Assembly (NCBI RefSeq): GCF_009870825.1
Contig: NZ_WTWY01000006.1
Span: 186,001 to 250,000, forward strand
Source of the DNA: Paenibacillus sp. USDA918EY
GTDB taxonomy: Bacteria; Bacillota; Bacilli; Paenibacillales; Paenibacillaceae
Direction of reading: 5' to 3'
DNA length: 64,000 nucleotides
This document shows, piece after piece, positions 26,417-35,238 of the stretch. Numbering within the stretch: position 1 is the first letter of the stretch; every line of letters begins with the position of its first letter. The translations under genes and the position numbers were made by a program. The notes under the pieces were generated by a model. The model had not been told where the DNA came from. It ran no database searches and worked only from the letters and a program-made list of their open reading frames with translations.

Positions 26417-26956
26417 TTATGTGGCAACCTCATGCTGTATGCCTCCAATGCTTTCCAAAAAATCAGACCGCTCCACACAATACAAATTATAGCGCTGCTG
26501 CGAATGATTAATCGATTGATAGACCTGCTCGTACCGTTCATTGGCTAATGTGACATACGGCAGCTTTTCCACTGCTTTCTTCGATCGGATGTTCTGGGTG
26601 CGGATCTTCAAAAAGATTGTTTCGATATCATGTCCAAAAAACAGCTCAGCCAAAAATGCTTCCTTTGCGCGTTGGTTATACCCTTTTCCAAAATAAGGGG
26701 CCCCAATCCAAGTCGCCAGGAAGCCTGTTTGATGATGGATATGATATAGATCAATGGTGCCGATGGGATGGCCGATCTCGTCAAGAATCGTTCTGGAAAT
26801 GCATGTCCCCTGCTCTTCTTCAACGATTAACTGCTTGGTGATGAATAAGTATTCCTCATACGATTGGCATGGATAACGGACATAGGGAAAAACGGCCGGA
26901 TCCGTCATCAGGTTGTAAAGTACATGGCATTCGTGCAACTCACGTTGTTTTAACAT
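26417..26956 (-). CDS. GNAT family N-acetyltransferase
   Basis: 179 residues. GTIDLYHIHHQTGFLATWIGAPYFGKGYNQRAKEAFLAELF carries the acetyl-CoA loop (G-K-G-Y-N-Q-R-A). FLKIRTQNIRSKKAVEKLPYV is the N-x-x-S-x-x-x-x-E-K helix of RimJ-type enzymes. Last strand residues are less typical. Upstream neighbour of the site at 26118, consistent with a cassette gene. Substrate unknown. Confidence 0.8.
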   Translation of the reverse strand: MLKQRELHECHVLYNLMTDPAVFPYVRYPCQSYEEYLFITKQLIVEEEQGTCISRTILDEIGHPIGTIDLYHIHHQTGFLATWIGAPYFGKGYNQRAKEAFLAELFFGHDIETIFLKIRTQNIRSKKAVEKLPYVTLANERYEQVYQSINHSQQRYNLYCVERSDFLESIGGIQHEVAT

Positions 26957-27099
26957 GTCATCGCCACCCTAGTCCTTGTGATTAGCTATACTCAGATTTA
27001 AGTATATAAAAGGACTTGGAGTATTGGATGAATGCTGCATTTTCCAGATGTAAAATCCGTCTTAAAAACTGAATCTCGCTATGCCCTGCGCACCGGATT

Positions 27100-27693
27100 T
27101 TACCGATCGTTCAATCCCTTGCCATCGAGGATTTGCTGCGTGCATTTTTCGACCCGGGACTCCCGGGTTTTGGATTGTTTGGGCACCGAAAAGTAATACA
27201 CGTACGCTCTCTGCCGTCCTGGCGTCAGGGCATCAAAGGCCGCTTTCAAGGCAGGGTTTTCGTCAAGTTTATGTTGAAATTCTTCGGGAATATCAAGCTC
27301 TGTATCCTGGATGGGATCCCCTTTCACACCGGATTGTTCTACTTCAATGGCTTCCGCAATATAAGCTCTCAAGATGGGTTCCAGCTGCACGATTTCTTGG
27401 GTATCGTTAAACCGAATCTGGCGTCCTACCTTCGTATTTTCCCCGGTTTTGACTAGAACACCGTGAGGATCTTGTAACAAGTAACCTTTAAAAAACAGAA
27501 GCGCCAAGTAAGCTTTAAACCCTTGGATGATCACGATGTTTCGTCCCTGAGACGTGTAACAAGGCTTCCCCCACTTCAATTCTTCGGTAAGCCCACAGTC
27601 TAGCAGGATCTCCCTCAACTTCTCCATTTCTTCAAGCCACATTGTGGCTCTGCCTACAAATGCATCTACTTTGGGATTCATTTTATTTTCCAT
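27100..27693 (-). CDS. YdeI-like DUF1801/OmdA-type protein
   Basis: 197 residues. The N-terminal DUF1801 part has LREILLDCGLTEELKWGKPCYTSQGRNIVII and LALLFFKGYLLQDP. The C-terminal OmdA-like part ends FDALTPGRQRAYVYYFSVPKQSKTRESRVEKC. This two-part layout is typical of Bacillus YdeI-family proteins linked to envelope stress or antimicrobial-peptide tolerance; the biochemical role is unknown. Confidence 0.85.
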   Translation of the reverse strand: MENKMNPKVDAFVGRATMWLEEMEKLREILLDCGLTEELKWGKPCYTSQGRNIVIIQGFKAYLALLFFKGYLLQDPHGVLVKTGENTKVGRQIRFNDTQEIVQLEPILRAYIAEAIEVEQSGVKGDPIQDTELDIPEEFQHKLDENPALKAAFDALTPGRQRAYVYYFSVPKQSKTRESRVEKCTQQILDGKGLNDR

Positions 27694-27812
27694 TGTTATG
27701 CTCGTTCCTTTTCTCGCAGCGGTTTTGGTATATATCCATATTTGTTAACAGAAAGTCGGTGTCTGATACGGGGGTTTTATCCTCTGAAAATAAACAAAAA
27801 AATCCGCAATCA

Positions 27813-28166
27813 TCATTGCAGACCTAGTAGTTCGGGTTTGTCTAGATCTATATTGAATTTGCCGTTTATTAAGATATCCAATCCTAGTAATCCGTTAATC
27901 GAATGATATCTGAATGAAGTAAAGTCCAATTGGATATTCCTTAGGGTGTATTCCCCTGCCTGGATCGCTTCAATTTCCTTGGTGAATGCATGTTCTTTTC
28001 CGCCGATTCCATAACTGGTTATTATATAATCTCTAGAAAGGCCAACATTCTTCCGAATTTTCACGATAACCTGATCCTTTGAAGTGTGGTAAACCAAAGT
28101 TTTACCTTTACTATTTAATAATTCCTCTGTCGCTTCTTCATCTCTAATAGGTCCAATTACAGCCAC
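27813..28166 (-). CDS. Retropepsin-like domain protein lacking the catalytic Asp
   Basis: 117 residues from GTG 28166 (no strong ribosome binding site). GIGGKEHAFTKEIEAIQAG, IQLDFTSFRYHSINGLLGLDIL and the final strand match the second half of clan AA aspartic peptidase (retropepsin-like) domains. The expected D-T/S-G-A triad is replaced by VYHTSKDQVIV, so it is probably inactive or a decayed copy. In-frame codons continue upstream about 17 residues without a start, supporting truncation. Confidence 0.5.
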   Translation of the reverse strand: MAVIGPIRDEEATEELLNSKGKTLVYHTSKDQVIVKIRKNVGLSRDYIITSYGIGGKEHAFTKEIEAIQAGEYTLRNIQLDFTSFRYHSINGLLGLDILINGKFNIDLDKPELLGLQ

Positions 28167-28312
28167 ATCATCAATTATTTCTTGGCAGTCTTTCTGGAAT
28201 GAAGAATTTCAAACTTTACAAACTGGTTTGGTGAAATTTTCCGTAATTCTTGCCACTTCACGTTAGATCCCTTCAAACGTTTTAAATATATTGTATCATC
28301 TATTAATAAGCC

Positions 28313-29272
28313 TTAAACAGAATTGTTATCTGGTGCTGAGATTTTTTCAAAAACGGTCCCCTCATCGTTTCGATTAGCATACCAATCCTTTTCGGTGATC
28401 AGTAAACCAGTGACATTCGTTTGATCTGTAATAAACCTTACAGTTACGCTGATATCATCCAGATAAAATTGATCGGCACTTTTCGGTCTCAACCTTTTGT
28501 TCCCAAAAATCCACAGTTCATCATGGATGAATTCTACTGAAATCTTGAGATCCATTTCCTGATGATGATAAACACCTGAGTATTTCCTGAGCAATGAAGG
28601 TTCAAGAACGGGATCCGGAATGTGCTTCAGATTAAATTTTTCAAGCACTTGTTTTTGATACGTCTCGTAATCTGCGGACGAGTTCTCAATGATCTCAACT
28701 GGGATGTTCAATTCACGAATAATCTCATTGGCAATTTCGGCATATTCCAAAAAGAACGAGATGTGCGACTCGGGACCTTGCTCTTGCCGGTTTCTAAAGT
28801 AGGGCTCGTCTTTATATTCCTCATGTTTTCGCAGCAAGTACTCTCTGCCACCACGGGCCTCGATCATCTTGTTAATGGCGGTTGGCGCATCCTTCTGGTA
28901 AAAGTAGATCAAATTACAATTTTCCTTACTCAACCGATCACTCACTTTATGTACCAATGACTTAATAAGCTCTCTTTCCGCTTCTTTATGGAGCAAATGA
29001 ACCATCGGGCTCTGCAAAAATGCGGATTCCATCACAACCACTTCTTCTTTAGGAAAATGATCCAGAAATTTAGACCATCGATCATAATAAGCTTCAAGGA
29101 ACACTGCATTATTTTCGTGACCGGTAAACTCGATAATCGGGTGCTCATATGTCGTTTCAAGATATAATCCACACGCGATCCCATTCCGTTCAAATTGATT
29201 GTCCAAAAATCGGGCAAATGTGGATTTGCCTGAACCCGGAATTCCTTCAACGAGTATAAGATTCTTTTTCAT
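28313..29272 (-). CDS. P-loop kinase-like protein with C-terminal beta domain
   Basis: ATG at 29272 (AGGATGA) gives 319 residues; the longer frame has no good start. The N-terminal P-loop LILVEGIPGSGKSTFA resembles the kinase at 4995-5783. A helical lid region follows with KMIEARGGREYLLRKHEEY. Residues about 220-315 are a beta-rich DUF-like domain (KYSGVYHHQEMDLKISVEF). Possibly a small-molecule phosphotransferase; substrate unknown. Confidence 0.7.
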   Translation of the reverse strand: MKKNLILVEGIPGSGKSTFARFLDNQFERNGIACGLYLETTYEHPIIEFTGHENNAVFLEAYYDRWSKFLDHFPKEEVVVMESAFLQSPMVHLLHKEAERELIKSLVHKVSDRLSKENCNLIYFYQKDAPTAINKMIEARGGREYLLRKHEEYKDEPYFRNRQEQGPESHISFFLEYAEIANEIIRELNIPVEIIENSSADYETYQKQVLEKFNLKHIPDPVLEPSLLRKYSGVYHHQEMDLKISVEFIHDELWIFGNKRLRPKSADQFYLDDISVTVRFITDQTNVTGLLITEKDWYANRNDEGTVFEKISAPDNNSV

Positions 29273-29295
29273 GGAATCATCCTTAAAAAAATGGA

Positions 29296-29345
29296 TTACG
29301 AACCGGGCACACCAAGGGGCCGTCAATCGGCCCGCAGTGATGATG
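29296..29345 (-). repeat. Possible attC-like right-half remnant
   Basis: GCACACCAAGGGGCCGTC and CGGCCCGCAGTGATGATGC resemble the right arm of intact sites (CCAAGGGCCGTC...CCGCAGCGTGAATAC). Terminal box absent, so weak. Confidence 0.35.
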
Positions 29346-29417
29346 CGCCCCAATGTTGATAGACTTACTTCCAGTATAGAATGCTCATTTTAACAAACTC
29401 ATATAAATCAGGGAAAA

Positions 29418-30179
29418 TCAAGATCTTGGTTTAACTGTGATGCCCAACTTCTTAAAATACGGCTGCAGCTGCTCTGTCAACCGATCTATATTCGATTCAT
29501 CTTCCTCTGAGATTCGTTCTAAATGAACGCTTCCATCCGGATCGAGCGTCTTGTCGTCATACGCCTTCAATTCATTGATCAACGTTTGGAACGCATCAAA
29601 TTCCTCTTTACTCAATGCCAGCCTGGCTTGGTCTACGATTCCTCCCCAGAAAGCAGCGCTATCTACCATTTTTACTTCCCTTGTTGATGATGTTTGAATT
29701 TCGTTCAATTTATTAAAGATAGGCTCAAGCTCTGATGTTAAGCTTTTATAGTGTTTAAGCTCCTCTGCGCTCAAGCGATCAGGATGAATGTCCCCATGGG
29801 CATCGGCAATTTTCATATTCATGGTTCCCAACTCTTGAAGTAAAGACATCCATTTTGTAAATTCCTCTTCACTGAGGTTTTGTTTGGCGCTCTGCAGCTT
29901 TGCCTCTAGCTCTTCGTACTGATTTTGACCCACCCCATACTTGGCGATATTCTCCTGTGAACCATAGATGGAATCCGCTAGGTAATTGTACCCGGCATAT
30001 GCGCCTGTCGGGATTACCAAGGCCGCGGCCAAAATACCCGCAGCAATCCATTTTTTCATTCGCCGTCCAGTTTGATGAGTGACGACCTGGCTCATTATTT
30101 TTCCCTTAAGATCCGCGGGTACGTTCCAATCTTTGCTTTCTTCCGTAAAAGCCGTTTTCAATCTTTCATCAAGACTCAT
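29418..30179 (-). CDS. Anti-sigma factor (DUF3600-like)
   Basis: 253 residues. A cytoplasmic N-terminus of about 40 residues (LDERLKTAFTEESKDWNVPADLKGKIMSQV) precedes one membrane helix (WIAAGILAAALVIPTGAYAG, about 44-63). A helical extracytoplasmic DUF3600-type domain with two similar halves follows (LSEEEFTKWMSLLQEL / LSKEEFDAFQTLINEL). The start overlaps the sigma gene by 11 bp, so it is the cognate membrane anti-sigma factor. The sensed signal is unknown. Confidence 0.85.
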   Translation of the reverse strand: MSLDERLKTAFTEESKDWNVPADLKGKIMSQVVTHQTGRRMKKWIAAGILAAALVIPTGAYAGYNYLADSIYGSQENIAKYGVGQNQYEELEAKLQSAKQNLSEEEFTKWMSLLQELGTMNMKIADAHGDIHPDRLSAEELKHYKSLTSELEPIFNKLNEIQTSSTREVKMVDSAAFWGGIVDQARLALSKEEFDAFQTLINELKAYDDKTLDPDGSVHLERISEEDESNIDRLTEQLQPYFKKLGITVKPRS

Positions 30180-30753
30180 TTAGTTTCTCCACCCTTCCCA
30201 TCGCCGGAATGTTCATATTCTGTTTTTTGCGTATCTTTTGCAAAGCAGCATGGATCCTTGATTTTACGGTTCCCAGAGGGATATCTAGTATGGCTGCAAT
30301 CTCTTCTTGCGTGTAATCGTTTAAATAATGCAGGGTAATTACGATCTTCAGCTTAAAAGGAAGCCGATCTACGCATGCAAGCAGCGAACGGTTCGATACC
30401 TTGTTCACCACTTCGTTGGAGAAATCATAGGTCACCAATTGTTCAACCTGTTCCACTCTTTTGATGATCCGTACATGTGTCCAACTTTTTCTTCGATGTG
30501 CTTGAATTTGCCGCATCACGATCCCCATTAACCAAGGCCGAAACGGCCTGTTTGCATCAAATTTGTCCAAAGACCGATATACTTGAATGTAGATCTCCTG
30601 AATGACATCCTCTGCGTCAGACTGTTCTTTAACAAGAAAACAAACGGTTTTGTAAACGTCCTTGATGGTTGCTTCATATAACTCGCCAAATGCATCACGG
30701 CATCCCGCTAATGCAAGTGCAACGAGCCTTAAATAATCAGTTGAATGATTCAT
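30169..30753 (-). CDS. ECF RNA polymerase sigma factor
   Basis: 194 residues. Region 2: DVYKTVCFLVKEQSDAEDVIQEIYIQVYRSLDKF, with RPFRPWLMGIVMRQIQAHRRK. Region 4: VDRLPFKLKIVITLHYLNDYTQEEIAAILDIPLGTVKSRIHAALQKIR. GAGGTGG site. Translationally coupled to the anti-sigma gene. No attC-like repeat flanks this pair closely, so it appears to be a conventional chromosomal operon embedded in the eroded part of the array. Confidence 0.93.
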   Translation of the reverse strand: MNHSTDYLRLVALALAGCRDAFGELYEATIKDVYKTVCFLVKEQSDAEDVIQEIYIQVYRSLDKFDANRPFRPWLMGIVMRQIQAHRRKSWTHVRIIKRVEQVEQLVTYDFSNEVVNKVSNRSLLACVDRLPFKLKIVITLHYLNDYTQEEIAAILDIPLGTVKSRIHAALQKIRKKQNMNIPAMGRVEKLNES

Positions 30754-30853
30754 TTGCCACCTCCCCCTTAAGCCTTACAGTATTTATTGGTAAAAACGAA
30801 TGATATCGTTCGAATTATTTTCAAAATAAATCTGCAATTGTCAAAGAAATGGT

Positions 30854-30893
30854 AAAAGCCCTCCGTTTTATAACAATCGAAGGACTTTTTTTG
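30854..30893 (-). terminator. Rho-independent terminator
   Basis: Minus strand AAAGTCCTTCG...CGGAGGGCTTTT stem with AT-rich loop. It lies 35 bp past the DUF4180 gene and may also separate it from the sigma operon. Confidence 0.65.
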
Positions 30894-30927
30894 GGGGGTG
30901 CATTCATAATCTGAGTTAAATGATAAT

Positions 30928-31293
30928 CTATATTTTGCTTAATCTTTCGATGGCCTGTTGTTCATTGGGTAGGAAAAATATATGGTTTGCTTTATTACTC
31001 TCATATATGAAATCCTTTAAGCTTTTACTCGAATAGATTGAAAAATCACCTATGATAGCGACTTTCACTCGATAATTGGTGAATTTCTGAAGAACTTCTC
31101 CGGCAAGTCCAGAACTTAGATCGAAGAATTTCTCATCAATGGTTGATTTGTTTAGAACAAACCGATCAGCCCCTGTTTGATAACTAATCGTAGCCATAAG
31201 ATCCAAGGCGGACTGAATATCATAAATCAAAATTTCACTACTATCTATAAGGGCAATATCAGTTCCATTCTCGGTAATCAATTTTATGTTCAT
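30928..31293 (-). CDS. DUF4180 family protein
   Basis: ATG at 31293 with AAGGAG gives 121 residues. NIKLITENGTDIALIDSSEILIYDIQSALDLMATISYQTGADRFVLNKSTIDEKFFDLSSGLAGEVLQKF is the typical DUF4180 layout, with the conserved K-x-x-I-x-E-x-F-F-D-L-x-x-G-L-A-G-E-x-L-Q-K-F motif. VKVAIIGDFS precedes the C-terminal helix. The fold resembles STAS-like proteins; function unknown. Confidence 0.88.
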   Translation of the reverse strand: MNIKLITENGTDIALIDSSEILIYDIQSALDLMATISYQTGADRFVLNKSTIDEKFFDLSSGLAGEVLQKFTNYRVKVAIIGDFSIYSSKSLKDFIYESNKANHIFFLPNEQQAIERLSKI

Positions 31294-31376
31294 ATAAATC
31301 TCCTTACTAAACATGAATTTGTAATTTGGAGTTATGTTGCACATACATTTTTCTCCCAATTTTTATTCGGCCATGT

Positions 31377-31538
31377 CTGATAACGTTCCCGCATTCATAA
31401 CGTCCCACCGACGCAAGGCGAGGAGTCGCAGGGCGCGAATGCGGTTAGTAAGTGTCATGTTTCCGCTGAATCACTCCGAAATTCCTCTTGCGAACCGAGT
31501 AGCTGAAGGCTGCGATGCGTAAATGCATTGTAGGATGG
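31377..31538 (-). repeat. attC-like site
   Basis: Left CTGATAACGTTCCCGCATTCATAACG; right GATGCGTAAATGCATTGTAGGAT. Stem GCATTCATAACG / CGTAAATGC covaries away from the consensus GTATTCACG/CGTGAATAC. The right GTTAT box is eroded (GTAGG). Confidence 0.75.
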
Positions 31539-31556
31539 GGATTGGCATTTCATTGA

Positions 31557-32309
31557 CTATGCTTCCTCAAGCAGTTTAATTAATTCCCTTTTGGTAACTG
31601 GATGATATGTAAGTAATTTGCCGTTATAGATGACATTAAAGACTCCATAGGGGGATGGTGCAAACTGTGCTTCCATTGAATTGCGCAACTCAACTACTTG
31701 CGATCTTATACCTCTCTCTTCAGCTACTTCAATAATCGTATTGATAGCATCGTAAATGTAAGGGCATTGATCAGATTTCAAAATGGTAATTCCATCTTTG
31801 AATTTACCTGCTCTTTCATCCCAACCATGATTAAAAACTGGGCAAGACTGATCGTCAAAGCGTTTTACGACTAACTCAAAGTGTGGTGGAGCAGAATCAA
31901 CTAACTCAAAACCATGTCTGACAAAAAAATCTGTATCCGTTAGCCAAGTTTTCGAACTGGTTACCATAGCAACACCGGACATGTTACTTGATCGTGCATC
32001 TGCAATACACTCTGTCAATAGGCGAGATCCATATCCCTTCCCTTTTCCTTTCCCAACAATCCACAAACAATGTATAGCCATGTAATTAGATCCCTGTATC
32101 CCACGCCAGGTATACTCAATAGGTATATATTCGATAAAACCTTTCGGGCGTCCCTCTTCTTCAATGATTTTCAATCTGAGTCCCTCTTGGAATCTATCGA
32201 GCAGCCATGATTGTTTTCTTTTATAGCCTTGTGTCTTAGATTTACTTCTCATGCAGAAGAAACCCTTTTCTTCAATATTTTCCGAAGTAACATCTACTAC
32301 CGTGACCAT
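31557..32309 (-). CDS. GNAT N-acetyltransferase with YoaP-like C-terminal domain
   Basis: 250 residues, ATG after GGAGTGA. The N-terminal GNAT part has IHCLWIVGKGKGKGYGSRLLTECIADAR (K-G-x-G-Y-G acetyl-CoA loop). The C-terminal about 60 residues (FAPSPYGVFNVIYNGKLLTYHPVTKRELIKLL) match the YoaP domain. YoaP-type proteins are common in Bacillus; substrate unknown. A typical cassette: the gene begins about 30 bp from the preceding site and ends about 20 bp before its own site. Confidence 0.85.
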   Translation of the reverse strand: MVTVVDVTSENIEEKGFFCMRSKSKTQGYKRKQSWLLDRFQEGLRLKIIEEEGRPKGFIEYIPIEYTWRGIQGSNYMAIHCLWIVGKGKGKGYGSRLLTECIADARSSNMSGVAMVTSSKTWLTDTDFFVRHGFELVDSAPPHFELVVKRFDDQSCPVFNHGWDERAGKFKDGITILKSDQCPYIYDAINTIIEVAEERGIRSQVVELRNSMEAQFAPSPYGVFNVIYNGKLLTYHPVTKRELIKLLEEA

Positions 32310-32338
32310 ACATTCACTCCGTTCTTTATGAAATTTTA

Positions 32339-32482
32339 CTTAGCGTTTTCGATCTACGACATGACCCAGCCTTAAATAGCTCTTATCTTAGGCCGGGTCG
32401 TGTGTTGTCTGAGCTATTTCCATGATTATACATCCTGACAACCAAGGGGTGATAGCCCCGCTGCGTGAATACTTGTTAGGCA
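32339..32482 (-). repeat. attC-like site with CCCAGCC hairpin arm
   Basis: Right box GTTAGGC is a canonical GTTRRRY. It differs by one base from the box opening the same cassette (GTTCGGC, minus strand of 33111-33117). Arms GACCCAGCCTTAAATAGC/TATCTTAGGCCGGGTC and right GCTGCGTGAATACTT present; left box AGCGTT eroded. Confidence 0.8.
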
Positions 32483-32507
32483 AAGTGCGGGACATCTTTG
32501 AATGGCC

Positions 32508-33074
32508 CTAAATATCCCATTCTTTATCAATTTCCAGTTTTAATTGTTTTCTTAGTTCAGTAATGTATTTGTACACATCATTAATCTCTTTAATTCCTTT
32601 AATCTTTTCTCTTAATAACTCAATAAAAAAATATAGGTCACTTTCTCTCGAATTTATCCCAGTAAAGTAATTCTCGTTATAGTCATTAATAAAATCCATC
32701 TTATTATTATAAAATCTAAAGCGTTCCAGAATATAAATTTCTCTAAGACTAACGAATAAAGATAAAAAATCTTTAAGATTTCTTGCAACTAAACTAATTT
32801 CATTTCCAAAAGACATAGGCTGTATAAAAATAATAGGTGCTTCTTCTAAGTCTATGGTAGAACCTTTAAAAGTATAAAAAGCAAAGTGATCTCCATTTAC
32901 CCCTGTCCTTCCAAATACGATCGAATCATTAGGAGTACAGTAGTATCTATCTTCATCGTTATTAAAAGATATATAAAATCCTATGTAATCGTCGATCGTC
33001 CGTCCATAATCTTTACGCAATTCCGTATCCAATAGAACGAGTCTTTCTAATGTTTCAGGCATTTTAATCGACAT
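32508..33074 (-). CDS. Hypothetical cassette protein (SUKH-like pattern possible)
   Basis: ATG 33074 (GAGGG eight bases upstream) gives 188 residues. IKMPETLERLVLLDTELRKDYG, then NDSIVFGRTGVNGDHFAFYTFKGSTIDLEEAPIIFIQPMSFGNEISLVARNLKDFLSLF, has the alternating pattern of SMI1/KNR4 (SUKH)-like proteins, common as toxin immunity proteins. I cannot assign it with confidence. Fills one cassette. Confidence 0.55.
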   Translation of the reverse strand: MSIKMPETLERLVLLDTELRKDYGRTIDDYIGFYISFNNDEDRYYCTPNDSIVFGRTGVNGDHFAFYTFKGSTIDLEEAPIIFIQPMSFGNEISLVARNLKDFLSLFVSLREIYILERFRFYNNKMDFINDYNENYFTGINSRESDLYFFIELLREKIKGIKEINDVYKYITELRKQLKLEIDKEWDI

Positions 33075-33110
33075 CTTTGGATCCCTCACTCAAAATATTT
33101 GCTTGTATTC

Positions 33111-33261
33111 GCCGAACTTTTCCGTGTTCACTACCCTAAGCGAACGAAGTGAAGCGGCCGCGATGCGGTTATATGATGTAGTGTTGTCTGCCTGATTCTT
33201 CTTCTCCGAAAATACTAGAGACGGCGCCAGCCGAATCGCTGCGTGAATACTATGTTATCAG
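33111..33261 (-). repeat. attC-like site
   Basis: Left GCCGAACTTTTCCGTGTTCACTACC; right GCTGCGTGAATACTATGTTATCA. Stem GTGTTCAC/GTGAATAC contains a G-T change. The CCGCGATGCGGTTA arm is present. Confidence 0.8.
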
Positions 33262-33287
33262 ATGTCAATGCCATCTATGGAACCTAC

Positions 33288-33947
33288 TTACAAGTGCATT
33301 AGCCATTTGTGGTTTCCATTATGTAATCGATGAATGGATTCCCGTAACCATTTTTTCTGCTCCATGTCGATATGTAATACTGTATTGTTAAAATCATTAT
33401 CATGTTTACCAACACTTCTATCATCTACATAATTTGATTTATACAATAGTACAATTTCAGGTGAAAGATATGGAGTCTCATTCTGATTTATTATTGTTTT
33501 TGATAACTCTCTTTTGATGTTAGGTTGATCAACATAGTAGAAATAGTCCTTATCTTTTGTGTTAAATAAGAACTCAATATATGTAAATTCAGTTTGTTCC
33601 CTTTCCTCAAAATGAAATCGATATTTCTGTTCACGAATACATTCTAATGAAACTCTGGGCTCATCTCTTTTGAAACAAAATAAATTTCGGTGGTTTTCAG
33701 TCGCTTGTGCTTCGATAAGTAATTCTTGAACCACTCCATTGCCGCATGCTTCGAATACTCTCCAATCATCTTTCAACATTAGTTCAACAATCTTTCTTTT
33801 ATCTGACCAGAAAACGAACAGATCTAAATCATAATGTTTTCTAGTTTCTTCACCTAGAAATATATCAATAGCCATTCCTCCACAAATGGCCCATTTAATC
33901 CCCCATGTTTCGAAAGTTTGTTTTGCTTGTTCAATGATTGAGTTCAT
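33288..33947 (-). CDS. Nucleotidyltransferase, lincosamide/aminoglycoside type
   Basis: 219 residues from ATG 33947 (AGGAG nine bases upstream; ATG 33953 is an alternative). KWAICGGMAIDIFLGEETRKHYDLDLFVF carries the G-G-x(9-10) D/E and R-x-H-x-D-x-D polymerase-beta-like metal site. This arrangement is seen in Lnu/ANT(2'')-type and related nucleotidyltransferases. SPEIVLLYKSNY is the second conserved block. Possible antibiotic target, but resistance is not shown. Complete cassette. Confidence 0.8.
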   Translation of the reverse strand: MNSIIEQAKQTFETWGIKWAICGGMAIDIFLGEETRKHYDLDLFVFWSDKRKIVELMLKDDWRVFEACGNGVVQELLIEAQATENHRNLFCFKRDEPRVSLECIREQKYRFHFEEREQTEFTYIEFLFNTKDKDYFYYVDQPNIKRELSKTIINQNETPYLSPEIVLLYKSNYVDDRSVGKHDNDFNNTVLHIDMEQKKWLRESIHRLHNGNHKWLMHL

Positions 33948-33993
33948 AACCATCAACTCCTATACACCTTACAGCATCACTTGCATTGATTTC

Positions 33994-34141
33994 TTATAAC
34001 GTTATTATATTCGCGACGTCAATCCCCCTTAGAAAGCTCTTATCTTAGGGAGTTTGATGTGTCCGGCTGCTCCCGCTTCCCCGAAAAAACTCGGCAGGAC
34101 CGAAGGCTGAATGGGGCGAAGCGTGAATATGGTGTTTTCAG
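33994..34141 (-). repeat. attC-like site
   Basis: Left TTATAACGTTATTATATTCGCGACGTC; arm CCCCCTTAGAAAGCTC/TATCTTAGGGAG; arm GTGTCCGGCTG/GGCAGGACCG; right GAAGCGTGAATATGGTGTTTTCA. Stem ATATTCGCG/CGTGAATAT covaries with the consensus. Confidence 0.85.
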
Positions 34142-34175
34142 ATCCAGAGGCTTCTTGAACTACTTACACAGTCTC

Positions 34176-34679
34176 TTAATTCATTATTAAATCGTTTGTC
34201 TTATACCAATCATCTTCTCCTATATAACTTAATAGGGTTGACCGATCTTTTTCTTGGAATGTATCAAAACTATTTATTTTTCTTAAAGTGTCTGCCGAAA
34301 TCTGATGAATAAATACATCATTATTTTGGTCTATCACATATACTAGCATTTTTTGTTCTTCAATATGATTTAATCCTTGATAAATGAACTTATAAAGAAA
34401 TATTGAATTTATTGATGAGGAAATTGATGTGGTCGCATTTGTTATATTCATAATCCAATTTTTTATTTTTTCTATCTCAGATTGCTCAAAATATACATTT
34501 ATTAACTCGGGTTGGACTCTTATAGAATTGGTTCGATACATACTGATCTCTACTGATTTCAATGAATTGTTGTTATAACTAAAAATAGTATTATGATTCA
34601 GATCAATTTTTGTATGATTGCCACCGGAGCAACTACATAGGAAAGAAATCAATATTAAGAAATAAATGATTTGTTTCAA
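34176..34679 (-). CDS. Predicted lipoprotein, cassette gene
   Basis: TTG at 34679 gives 167 residues starting KQIIYFLILISFLCSCSGG: a short basic N-terminus, hydrophobic helix and lipobox-like L-C-S-C. It is therefore probably exported and lipidated at the first or second Cys. The mature part has no recognised family. A longer GTG-started reading is possible, but it would put 14 residues before the signal helix. One cassette, bounded by 34727 and 34141. Confidence 0.6.
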   Translation of the reverse strand: MKQIIYFLILISFLCSCSGGNHTKIDLNHNTIFSYNNNSLKSVEISMYRTNSIRVQPELINVYFEQSEIEKIKNWIMNITNATTSISSSINSIFLYKFIYQGLNHIEEQKMLVYVIDQNNDVFIHQISADTLRKINSFDTFQEKDRSTLLSYIGEDDWYKTNDLIMN

Positions 34680-34726
34680 ATAGTTATACCATCTTTCTAT
34701 ATGTTTTAAATGCACTTCTCCGGTTT

Positions 34727-34887
34727 CTGATAATGTTCTTGTATCTACGAACCCGAGAGGCTTAAGGGAGCAACGCGACCGGGTCCGACGGACTTAGCCT
34801 CGCAGGGTGTGAGTTGAATATTCTATTGTCTACTACATCTGACGAACCAAGGGCGTATGCCCGCAAGCGCAGATACGATGTTATATG
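34727..34887 (-). repeat. attC-like site (CCCGAG / GTATCTACG variant)
   Basis: Left CTGATAATGTTCTTGTATCTACGA; arm CCCGAGAGGCTTAAGG...CTTAGCCTCGCAGGG; right GCGCAGATACGATGTTATAT. GTATCTACG pairs with CGCAGATAC: a covariant of GTATTCACG/CGTGAATAC. Confidence 0.85.
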
Positions 34888-34942
34888 CCGTCTAGGCCTT
34901 CTCGAATAATCCCGTGTAGTATTTACGTATTTAAAAAGTAAA

Positions 34943-35206
34943 TTAATACCTCTCACTTACTAACCAGTCTTTAGCTTGATCCATACTTGAAAAATATTTG
35001 ATACCTAAACTACGCCTCGCAGTTTCATTCGTTAAACATTTAAGGATATTATTCTTTCCGCTTCTTGTAGCCCCAACTATCGCAATCTTCATTATATTTT
35101 GATTAGTCCTTATTAGGCTTTCCACTATATATTCTGCGACTTCATATATGACATCTGTCCCATCTAAATGGTATAGTACACGATATTGTTTACTAGTAGT
35201 CCTCAT
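34943..35206 (-). CDS. STAS/SpoIIAA-like domain protein
   Basis: 87 residues. VAEYIVESLIRTNQNIMKIAIVGATRSGKNNILKCLTNETARRSLGIKYFSSMDQAKDWLVSE has the same strand/helix order and (A)KxWLVSE ending as the protein at 16334-16714, here shorter at the N-terminus. ATGAGGACTTA is duplicated around the start codon. Function unknown; cassette gene. Confidence 0.65.
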   Translation of the reverse strand: MRTTSKQYRVLYHLDGTDVIYEVAEYIVESLIRTNQNIMKIAIVGATRSGKNNILKCLTNETARRSLGIKYFSSMDQAKDWLVSERY

Positions 35207-35238
35207 TAAGTCCTCATTAAGTCTTCATTATTTTTTAC

